Assembly: GCA_903904615.1 (NCBI GenBank)
Contig: CAIVDG010000051.1
Coordinates: forward strand, 1 to 5,998
Direction of reading: 5' to 3'
From: an uncultured Acidimicrobiaceae bacterium
Lineage (GTDB): Bacteria; Actinomycetota; Acidimicrobiia; Acidimicrobiales; Ilumatobacteraceae
DNA length: 5,998 nt
Part shown: one piece after another, positions 1 through 5,346 of the stretch
Layout: each line of letters starts with the position of its first letter
Numbering within the stretch: position 1 is the first letter of the stretch
Program-made: the position numbers and the translations under genes
Notes under the pieces: model-generated
What the model saw: the letters and a program-made list of their open reading frames with translations, nothing else
Told to the model about the DNA's origin: nothing
The model's database searches: none

Positions 1-1022
1 TGCGCATCGGGACAATTGATTCGTGGTTGGTGTGGAAGTTAACGAACGGCGCTGCATTTGTGACCGACCCCAGTAACGCGAGTCGCACCATGTTGTTCAA
101 CATTCGTTCCATGGAATGGAGCGACGAGATGTGCGAACTCCTCGGAGTGCCACGTTCATCTCTAGCGGACGTTCAACCATCTAGTTCGCGCTACGGCGTC
201 ACCTCTGGTGTACCTGGCGTCCCTAACAACATTCCCATCTCGGGAATTGCAGGCGACCAGCAATCGGCATTGTTTGGACAAGTGTGCACAACACCGGGCA
301 TGGCAAAAAACACCTACGGCACCGGAAGTTTTGTTTTGCTGAATGTGGGAACCACGTGCCCCGATCCAACGGACGGAATGCTCACCACTGTTGCGTGGGA
401 CCTTGGCAACGGGTCTCCTGTGTACGCACTTGAAGGCGCCATTTTTGTTACCGGCGCGGCGGTGCAGTGGTTACGAGATGGGCTGGGCATTATTGCCAAC
501 TCATCAGACATTGGCGCGTTGGCCGATTCCGTTCCCGATTCAGGCGGAGTGTTCGTGGTGCCTGCATTCACTGGTTTGGGCAGTCCGTGGTGGGACCCGT
601 ATGCACGTGGAACCATCATTGGCATTACACGCGGAACAACCCGTGCACACATCGCCCGAGCAGTGGTCGATGCCATGGTGTTTCAAACTCGAGATGCCAT
701 CGATGCAATGACGGCAGCAGGCGGCGTTGCCCTGAACGAACTTCGCGTCGACGGTGGTGCGTCCGTGATGGATGCAATGCTGCAACGGCAGTCAAATGAA
801 TTAGGAGTTCCTGTACTGCGACCAACCGACCACGAGACCACTGCACTTGGGGCCGCTTACCTGGCAGGACTTGCAGAAGGCGTGTGGTCGTCCACCGACG
901 AGATTGCATCAATGTGGCATCTGGACAAGAAGTTCACGCCGCAAGATCCAAGTGGACAACATGATCAGTGGCTGCGCGCAGTAGAACGATCACGCAAGTG
1001 GGCTGACTCCGCCCCCGACTAA
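1..1022 (+). CDS. glpK: Glycerol kinase, C-terminal two thirds (5' end outside window)
   Basis: FGGY-family kinase that phosphorylates glycerol with ATP to sn-glycerol 3-phosphate in the cytoplasm, feeding lipid synthesis and glycolysis. The frame is open from base 3, with no start in view, and ends at TAA 1020-1022. About 339 residues are visible; against the usual ~500, roughly 160 N-terminal residues are missing. Seen in order: the GTIDSW-VWKLT segment at the left edge; ISGIAGDQQSALFGQ, whose Asp (255-257) matches the catalytic Asp of the family; NTYGTGSF (nucleotide/hinge region, near 309-329); ALEGAIFVTGAAVQWLRD; VPAFTGLGSPWWDPYARG followed by the FGGY C-terminal signature (GITRG...HIARAVVDA); and the ADP-site DGGAS and TALGAAYLAGLAEG. 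These agree almost block for block with E. coli GlpK as I remember it. The allosteric fructose-1,6-bisphosphate loop is not conserved (see findings). It converges on the ROK kinase gene, and the stop codons overlap by 4 nt. Confidence 0.95.
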   Translation, partial: RIGTIDSWLVWKLTNGAAFVTDPSNASRTMLFNIRSMEWSDEMCELLGVPRSSLADVQPSSSRYGVTSGVPGVPNNIPISGIAGDQQSALFGQVCTTPGMAKNTYGTGSFVLLNVGTTCPDPTDGMLTTVAWDLGNGSPVYALEGAIFVTGAAVQWLRDGLGIIANSSDIGALADSVPDSGGVFVVPAFTGLGSPWWDPYARGTIIGITRGTTRAHIARAVVDAMVFQTRDAIDAMTAAGGVALNELRVDGGASVMDAMLQRQSNELGVPVLRPTDHETTALGAAYLAGLAEGVWSSTDEIASMWHLDKKFTPQDPSGQHDQWLRAVERSRKWADSAPD

Positions 1023-1882
1023 TTGTTGTGCTGCACTAACAATGCAGCACCAATGGCGCCTGCACGCTCGCCAAGCGATGCTGCAACAACACGAGGATGC
1101 GGACGCGCATCTGATGAATACAACGCTTTTGCAAAATGATCGGTCACAACCGTGAGATCTCCTGCAAAGGACTCCACTACTCCGCCACCAATCACAATGA
1201 TTTCCGGGTCGCAAATGTTTGTGAGGCTGGCGAGACCAATAGCAATCCACTCGGCATAGGTGTCAATGACAGCTGCCGCAGATGAATCACCCGTGCGAAA
1301 TGCTGCGAAGACATCTTCTCCGCTTATGCCGCCACTGAGGTGCTTCAACGCCGAGCCCGATGCATACCGCTCCCAACATCCCCGCAAACCGCACGGACAT
1401 GGAATGCCATTGCGCTCCACCACCATGTGGCCAATCTCCCCAGCGAACCCGTGAGCGCCACGATGCAAAACATTTCCCATGACAATGCCGCCACCGATGC
1501 CGGTACCCAATGTGACCATGACTGCGTTATGCGCACCGCGTGCTGCACCCACTTGCCACTCACCGAATGCAGCCGATGTTGCATCGTTCTCCACATGAAC
1601 CGCAATACCTAACGATTCTCGCAACGCAGGACCAACAGGCGTGTTGTGTGCACCTTTCAGATTTGGCGACGCACGCACAATTCCGTCGTGCGAGATGAGA
1701 CCGGGAACTCCGATTCCCAACGTTGAGTCTCCTCCAAGTTCATGGAACATGGATTCCAACAACGCAACAAGATCAGAAGCGTGTGGCGTGGGATAGCGAA
1801 CTTCAGTAAGAAGTTCTCCCGACTCATCGACGAGGACGCCGTGACATTTCGTGCCACCAACGTCGATTCCGACGTGGTTCAC
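1019..1882 (-). CDS. glk: ROK-family sugar kinase, probable glucokinase
   Basis: Predicted cytoplasmic ATP-dependent sugar kinase of 287 aa, close to the ~300 aa usual for the family. Visible motifs: N-terminal phosphate loop DVGGTK (residues 7-12); GVPG (58-61); ENDA with the likely catalytic base Asp100; the second phosphate loop GTGIGGGIV (126-134); GEIGHM (148-153), where Glu149 should contact sugar and His152 should bind zinc; and the ROK zinc motif C-P-C-G-x3-C at Cys162, Cys164 and Cys169, followed by WERYASG. IVIGGGV near the C-terminus is the adenosine-binding region. The start is GTG at 1882, which overlaps the SRPBCC stop as GTGA, so translation is probably coupled. The stop is TAG 1021-1019, overlapping the convergent glpK stop. 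Glucose is the most likely substrate from the motif pattern and from my recollection that a ROK glucokinase gene lies next to pimB in Corynebacterium. N-acetylmannosamine, fructose or another hexose cannot be excluded. Confidence 0.85.
   Translation of the reverse strand: MNHVGIDVGGTKCHGVLVDESGELLTEVRYPTPHASDLVALLESMFHELGGDSTLGIGVPGLISHDGIVRASPNLKGAHNTPVGPALRESLGIAVHVENDATSAAFGEWQVGAARGAHNAVMVTLGTGIGGGIVMGNVLHRGAHGFAGEIGHMVVERNGIPCPCGLRGCWERYASGSALKHLSGGISGEDVFAAFRTGDSSAAAVIDTYAEWIAIGLASLTNICDPEIIVIGGGVVESFAGDLTVVTDHFAKALYSSDARPHPRVVAASLGERAGAIGAALLVQHNN
1022..1054. repeat. Inverted repeat at the glpK/ROK kinase convergent junction
   Basis: Arms GTGCTGCA (1028-1035) and TGCAGCAC (1043-1050) are perfect complements around a 7-nt loop. 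ATTG (1022-1025) and CAAT (1051-1054) extend the stem across a 2-nt bulge. It begins at the last base of the glpK stop and lies inside the final codons of the convergent ROK gene. It may act as a transcription barrier or terminator for glpK. There is no T-run on either side, so a classical intrinsic terminator is not supported. Confidence 0.45.
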
Positions 1883-2313
1883 GACTCGGCGCGAGCCTTT
1901 AGTTCCTTGACGGCTTCAATAAGAATTCGCGCTTCAGCACGACGCTTCACGAATCCGGGAAGTGGCACAACAAGTTCAATGTCGAGTTCGTAGAACACTT
2001 GTGTTCCGCCGTCGACTTCTACAAAAGAGTACGCGCCGTTCAAAGCACGCATGATGTCGCCTTCCACCAGATGCCACGACAAACGTGCTGGTGCTTCGGA
2101 GTAGTCATACTCAAGTGTGTAGTGCGTGCTTCGACCTAATGCAGATGCACGATATTCAACGCGAGAGATTCGCCCTTCGGCATCGCGACCACGAACAACG
2201 GCCTCTTTGACATCCTTCGCCCACTCGGGATACCGCTCGAAGTCGAGAACGATGTCGACACACCGTTGCAGAGGTGCATTGATGAGTGAGGTCTGAGCAG
2301 CGCGATCAGTCAT
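1879..2313 (-). CDS. SRPBCC-fold protein (polyketide cyclase/dehydrase-like, START-like)
   Basis: Protein of 144 aa from the chosen start, the usual size for a stand-alone SRPBCC (Bet v1/START-like) domain, which folds around a deep hydrophobic cavity and often binds lipids or polyketides. Seen: an INAPLQRCVDIVLDFERYPEW block (residues 11-31) typical of the actinobacterial cyclase/dehydrase family, several beta-type segments (SRVEYRASALG, HYTLEYDY, LSWHLVEG, YSFVEVDGGTQVFYEL), and a C-terminal amphipathic helix ending VKELKARAES. The start is uncertain. ATG 2313 overlaps the upstream stop by 8 nt and gives a family-like N-terminus. ATGs at 2319 and 2322 would add two or three residues. The frame stays open to 2415, but that extension lies wholly inside the upstream gene and does not look like the family. 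No clear Shine-Dalgarno is visible. The stop overlaps the ROK GTG start. The ligand is unknown; the position after pimB suggests a lipid, by inference only. Confidence 0.82.
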   Translation of the reverse strand: MTDRAAQTSLINAPLQRCVDIVLDFERYPEWAKDVKEAVVRGRDAEGRISRVEYRASALGRSTHYTLEYDYSEAPARLSWHLVEGDIMRALNGAYSFVEVDGGTQVFYELDIELVVPLPGFVKRRAEARILIEAVKELKARAES

Positions 2314-2818
2314 GACCATCATCTTGCCCGCTCGCGGGGTCCTGCGGGGGAACCCCCGTGGACTTCCGTACATTTCGGGGTGAAAAATCTCCGTGAAGGG
2401 CGCCCCACAGGCCATTCATACCCAACCCAAGTACGGGCACCAAAATGCCGAAAGCAAGGGTGCTCCCTGCTTTGCCGTCGGTTGTTGACCTCATGAGCGC
2501 CGTTGCCACGCCAATGACCACTTGGCCGGCAAGAACGCTATTCATTCGTACTGCGACAGATTTCGGAGCACATTTGTCGGTGAGAAAGTACAAAGACGCA
2601 ACAGCGATGTTGTCGGTACGACTTCGCTGCACGGCCACCCAGTACCCCCACAGGAACACAACTACTCCAACGGAGAAGCACACAATGGCTACCGCCACCG
2701 CAATTGCTTTCCATGGTTGTTGGAACACGATGACCGATGCGAATGCCGTGATTGTGAACAGCGCAGTGAGCACCTCATTCACACGGAGAATTGCGGAACC
2801 TTTCACACTGTCCATCAT
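2306..2818 (-). CDS. Four-helix membrane protein of unknown function
   Basis: I cannot name this 170-aa protein. Four hydrophobic segments fit transmembrane helices at about residues 15-33, 38-60, 93-109 and 119-141. The segment after the second helix (WGYWVAVQRSRTDNIAV, 57-73) and the DGKAGSTLAFG stretch before the fourth look constrained rather than random. A hydrophilic, Pro/Asp-rich tail follows from residue 142. An even number of helices puts both ends on the same side, probably the cytoplasm. It starts ATG 2818, overlapping the pimB stop as ATGA; a second ATG follows at 2815. Upstream reads AAGGTGGAGCA, a plausible ribosome-binding site for either ATG (GGAG is 5 nt from the second). It ends TGA 2308-2306, inside the start of the SRPBCC gene. 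The context suggests a role tied to envelope glycolipid synthesis, but this is inference only. I recall similar proteins next to GT4 genes in Acidimicrobiia, without a known function. Confidence 0.8.
   Translation of the reverse strand: MMDSVKGSAILRVNEVLTALFTITAFASVIVFQQPWKAIAVAVAIVCFSVGVVVFLWGYWVAVQRSRTDNIAVASLYFLTDKCAPKSVAVRMNSVLAGQVVIGVATALMRSTTDGKAGSTLAFGILVPVLGLGMNGLWGALHGDFSPRNVRKSTGVPPQDPASGQDDGHD
2327..2361. repeat. Two tandem GC-rich palindromes just before the SRPBCC gene start
   Basis: CCCGC-TC-GCGGG (2327-2338) and CGGGGG-AA-CCCCCG (2345-2358, extendable to about 2342-2361 with G-U pairs) sit 14-48 nt before the ATG at 2313 as read on the - strand. They lie inside the coding sequence for the hydrophilic tail of the membrane protein. 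The 2-nt spacers would open to four or more in a real RNA hairpin. They could fold in the mRNA and affect translation of the SRPBCC gene, or mark a weak internal stop. No T-run follows. Confidence 0.4.
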
Positions 2819-3936
2819 TGCTCCACCTTCAACACGCCACCTAAACGGCGCGCGAGCACGTCGTAGTTGAATTCGGACAATGCACGGAGACGAGAAGCTT
2901 CGGCCATGGATTTCTTCAGTTCGGGCGTATCGAGAATGCGCACCAGACGTGCCGCCAGACCTGCTGCATCGGTGGGGTCGGGCATAACAAATCCGGTGAT
3001 GCCGTCTTGCACTGCTTCTGCTGCCCCGCCGCTGTCACCTGCAATTTGAGGAACTCCACATGCTGCTGCTTCCACAAACACAATGCCGAAGCCTTCTTGC
3101 TCAAGGCCACCCCAACGGTTGCGACACATCATGGAAAACACATCGGCACATCCGTACAAGGCGGGCAAGTCGTCGTGCGGCACACGGCCTAAGAAGACAA
3201 CTGGTGCAGAAAGTTCTTGCGCAAGCTTCTTCAGCCGCTCTTCGTCGCGACCCGTACTTGCAATCACCAATTTCAAACGCGGTCGGTGAGGCGCCAACTG
3301 TGCGACGGCACGAATAACCGTGTCGAAACCCTTGCGTGGAACAAGGCGACTAATTCCCAACACGATTTCGTCGTCGGCCGACAAACCAAACTTTGCTCGA
3401 GCGCCAACAATGTCGGCTGGTGACAACGGAACGAAACGATCGGTGTCGACGCCGGGTGGAACAACGGTGGTGGGCAGAGTTTTCCCTGCCGCATGGTGGC
3501 CTTCTCGTGCCGGGTATCCGCCTGCAGCAATGACATGATCTGCGCCACGCAATACGTGACCCAACACCTGCTTTGATAGCGGAAGTCGGCCTGGCACAGT
3601 GACTTCGGCTCCGTGCAACACCACCATGTATGGCAACGTCAACGCACGCCCCACCAGGCCCAAGGGCAACGCAGGGTCGAGCACAACAAAATCTGCACCA
3701 AAGTCTTTTGCCAACGAATTGATGCGTTGCACCATCCAAGGGTGTGGCAATAACACCGGTTCACGGGTTCGTTCAATTCGATATGGCTGTGCTGCATCGA
3801 ATTCGCGCGCACCTTCGTGCGGACTGGTGAGGACAGCAAACGAGTCAGGCGGTAGTCGGCGCCACCACTCCCACAACAAAGATTGGATGCCACCAATTTT
3901 CGGCGGGAAGTCATTGGTGACGAGAAGATGCTTCAT
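2815..3936 (-). CDS. pimB: GT4 glycosyltransferase, likely PimB-type phosphatidylinositol mannoside mannosyltransferase
   Basis: Predicted 373-aa GT-B glycosyltransferase (CAZy GT4 type). The PimB' enzyme adds the second mannose from GDP-mannose to phosphatidylinositol monomannoside at the cytoplasmic membrane face. Seen: N-terminal LLVTNDFPPKIGGIQS (4-19) with the Gly-rich donor/acceptor loop; EFDAAQPY (45-52), typical of this subgroup; HGAE (108-111) with the probable active-site His108; PPGVDTDRF (160-168) at the domain junction; SRLVPRKGFD (196-205) with the phosphate-contacting Arg197 and Lys202; and the E-x7-E motif, Glu281 and Glu289, in EQEGFGIVFVEAAACG. GDSGGAAEAV and DGITGFV follow. 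The start is ATG 3936 (MKHLL), because it begins directly before the first Rossmann strand and overlaps the queG stop as ATGA. The frame is open upstream to 4329 but there runs through queG. No strong Shine-Dalgarno is seen, so coupling to queG is likely. Other GT4 mannosyl- or glucosyltransferases remain possible. Confidence 0.8.
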   Translation of the reverse strand: MKHLLVTNDFPPKIGGIQSLLWEWWRRLPPDSFAVLTSPHEGAREFDAAQPYRIERTREPVLLPHPWMVQRINSLAKDFGADFVVLDPALPLGLVGRALTLPYMVVLHGAEVTVPGRLPLSKQVLGHVLRGADHVIAAGGYPAREGHHAAGKTLPTTVVPPGVDTDRFVPLSPADIVGARAKFGLSADDEIVLGISRLVPRKGFDTVIRAVAQLAPHRPRLKLVIASTGRDEERLKKLAQELSAPVVFLGRVPHDDLPALYGCADVFSMMCRNRWGGLEQEGFGIVFVEAAACGVPQIAGDSGGAAEAVQDGITGFVMPDPTDAAGLAARLVRILDTPELKKSMAEASRLRALSEFNYDVLARRLGGVLKVEQ

Positions 3937-5090
3937 AAGGTGCCCCGTAAGGGTGGCAGATTCTGCAGTTCCGCCACAACCATTGGATGAGGGTCGTCCA
4001 TGTGCAGAAGATGAGAGAGACCTAAACGAGCTGCTGCCCACACCGCATGGGCCCGCAACTCTGGGCGTTCGTGAGACAAATAACGATGCAACGTGTCCAC
4101 AGTGTGAGGGTGAGACGCCTGGCCCACATTTCCCAGAACGATAAGAAGGTTGCGACGCACCCAGGTCATGTCTCGGTCGTGCACATACCAGCGATCGCAT
4201 CGCGTATCGAGTTCTGTGTCGGACAGCGATAAGAGTTCCAGCACATTGACATGCGATTCCACAGCAGCAGGCGCAGGTTGTGTGCCGAACTTCTTTGTGG
4301 GTGGACACACCACCTGGCATTCGTCGCAACCATAAATTCGGTCGCCCAATGCTTCGCGATAATTAGCATCAAAAATTCCGGGCTTCTGCAACAACCACGA
4401 CAAGCATTTGTTGGCATCAATAACCCCAGCGTCAACTATTGCGTTTGTGGGACACGCCGGGATACATCGCGAACATGTACCGCAACCATCGGGCACTTCT
4501 TCTCCGAGCGGCAAGTCGGCTGTTGTCACAACGCAACCGATAACAAACATGCTTCCCTTTCCGGGAACTAACAAGTTGGCGTTTCGGCCGTACCAACCAA
4601 GACCTGCAAGCCACGCAATTTCTCGGTCAACAATGGAGTTGTCATCGGCGAACACTGTTGCGCGATGTCCGTCGCGTCGAAGTTGTGCTGCCACCGCGGT
4701 GAGCGATGTCTTCAACAAGCCGTAGTGATCTTCCCATGCGTAACGAGCGATACGTGCACGCACTGTTCCGTCGTTCACAACGATGGGGTCGTCGTACGCG
4801 TAGGAACGCATGCCCACAATGACCGAACGTGCACCCTCTACAAGCAGCGACGGATTCGTGGATCTCTCGGGCCGAAGGTAGGTGAACTTCATTCCGTTGG
4901 TGAGTTCACGCTCTTCGCGATCGCGTAGTTGCTGAAGTGCGCGATGCATAACGCCAGATGGGGCCACACCCATCTCGTGAAGTCCAGCCTGATGTCCGAT
5001 TTGTTGCAGTTCTGAAAAGTACTGCGCCCCCGATGGTGCGTCGGGTGAGACAACCTTGGGATTCTTGGGGACTGGGCTAACCGACGGCAC
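3933..5090 (-). CDS. queG: Epoxyqueuosine reductase QueG-like iron-sulfur protein
   Basis: QueG is a cobalamin- and [4Fe-4S]-dependent enzyme that reduces epoxyqueuosine to queuosine in the tRNA anticodon wobble position. Seen (385-aa numbering from GTG 5090): the N-terminal family block TYLRPERSTNPSLLVEGARSV (about 70-90); a FADDNSIVDREIAWLAGLGW segment (147-166) with the RN-NLLVPGKGS that follows in this family; the first ferredoxin-like motif CGTCSRCIPACP, Cys203, 206, 209 and 213; then Cys229, Cys255, Cys258 and Cys262 (GCDECQVVCP), together enough for two 4Fe-4S clusters. The C-terminal third carries a HEAT-like helical repeat (RRNLLIVLGNVG...LRAHAVWAAARLG), usual for QueG. The start is unsure: GTG 5090 gives a 14-nt overlap with the small gene upstream and no Shine-Dalgarno, while ATG 5141 overlaps by 65 nt and adds an unlikely basic/Cys leader. 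Its substrate is assumed from the family; no other queuosine gene is in view. Confidence 0.87.
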   Translation of the reverse strand: MPSVSPVPKNPKVVSPDAPSGAQYFSELQQIGHQAGLHEMGVAPSGVMHRALQQLRDREERELTNGMKFTYLRPERSTNPSLLVEGARSVIVGMRSYAYDDPIVVNDGTVRARIARYAWEDHYGLLKTSLTAVAAQLRRDGHRATVFADDNSIVDREIAWLAGLGWYGRNANLLVPGKGSMFVIGCVVTTADLPLGEEVPDGCGTCSRCIPACPTNAIVDAGVIDANKCLSWLLQKPGIFDANYREALGDRIYGCDECQVVCPPTKKFGTQPAPAAVESHVNVLELLSLSDTELDTRCDRWYVHDRDMTWVRRNLLIVLGNVGQASHPHTVDTLHRYLSHERPELRAHAVWAAARLGLSHLLHMDDPHPMVVAELQNLPPLRGTL

Positions 5091-5310
5091 GGTGCCGAAG
5101 CGTAGGCACCAAACCCGCCTGAGCGAGCAATCGAATGTCACGAAGCTCTTGCAGGTTCAAAACAACGGCTTCAGACTCTTCTGTGTCGCACAAAACACTC
5201 ATCATGCAGTCGCTGCATGCATCGGTTTGGCGCATGATGCAGGTGTCGCACGAGATCATAAGAACAGGGCGTGACTGGTCGGGGTCCGGGGTGTGCAGTG
5301 ATGCTTCCAT
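5077..5310 (-). CDS. Small conserved-looking protein with paired CxxC motifs
   Basis: A 77-aa protein of unknown function if started at ATG 5310. ATG 5259 (residue 18) would give 60 aa beginning MISCDTC, which I think resembles actinobacterial relatives more closely. The first 17 residues are Pro/Asp-rich and look unstructured. Four cysteines in two CxxC pairs (Cys21/24 and Cys32/35), with another Cys at 41, suggest a zinc knuckle or possibly an iron-sulfur site. They are followed by an acidic stretch (DTEESEAVV) and a helical segment LQELRDIRLLAQAGLVPTLRHR. It ends TAG 5079-5077, inside the probable start region of queG, so the two are likely coupled. It is not a ferredoxin by spacing. A metal-linked or regulatory partner is conceivable, but nothing in the sequence fixes a role. 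The alternative, that it is spurious, is unlikely given the ordered Cys pattern and tight fit between neighbours. Confidence 0.72.
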   Translation of the reverse strand: MEASLHTPDPDQSRPVLMISCDTCIMRQTDACSDCMMSVLCDTEESEAVVLNLQELRDIRLLAQAGLVPTLRHRAVG

Positions 5311-5311
5311 G

Positions 5312-5339
5312 CCTCTACCCTCGCGAACGGGTGTGACAA
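5312..5339 (-). promoter_or_regulatory. Promoter-like sequence in the thrB-small gene gap
   Basis: The only intergenic gap (5311-5346) reads, on the - strand, TTGTCA (5339-5334), then 16 nt, then TAGAGG (5317-5312), just before the ATG at 5310. This resembles a -35/-10 pair with a good -35 and a weak -10. If used, transcription would start inside or just after that ATG, which favours ATG 5259 as the true start. An alternative reading, GAGGGT (5322-5317) 11 nt after TTGTCA, has the spacing of the actinobacterial PafBC-type damage promoter, but only part of that consensus matches. Confidence 0.35.
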
Positions 5340-5346
5340 GGTTTCG

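Noticed and set aside
314..912. Several - strand open frames of 80-120 codons opposite glpK
   Set aside because: All are antisense to conserved glycerol kinase blocks and have no recognisable protein motif.
1022..1054. Intrinsic terminator for glpK
   Set aside because: The stem is real but no T-run follows on either strand, so it is listed only as an inverted repeat.
2314..2415. 34-residue N-terminal extension of the SRPBCC protein
   Set aside because: It lies inside the membrane protein gene and over the GC palindromes; family members begin about where ATG 2313 places the start.
2445..2870. Open frame of 141 codons on the + strand opposite the membrane protein gene
   Set aside because: It is a mirror of the membrane protein codons with no motif, and no ribosome-binding site or promoter was seen before it.
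3599..4144. Long open frame of 181 codons on the + strand opposite pimB and queG
   Set aside because: It is antisense to two well-supported genes, crosses their junction, and its translation is rich in Pro, Arg, Ser and Thr without recognisable motifs.
3937..4329. 131-residue N-terminal extension of the pimB frame
   Set aside because: The extension runs through the queG coding region in another frame, reads as low-quality basic sequence, and the GT-B fold begins at ATG 3936.
4166..4435. 89-codon - strand frame within queG in another phase
   Set aside because: It overlaps the iron-sulfur motif region of queG on the same strand; its Cys and Trp content comes from reading those codons out of phase.
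5311..5346. tRNA or small RNA gene in the one intergenic gap
   Set aside because: At 36 bp it is too short for a tRNA and shows no stem-loop; elsewhere the window has no free space for RNA genes.
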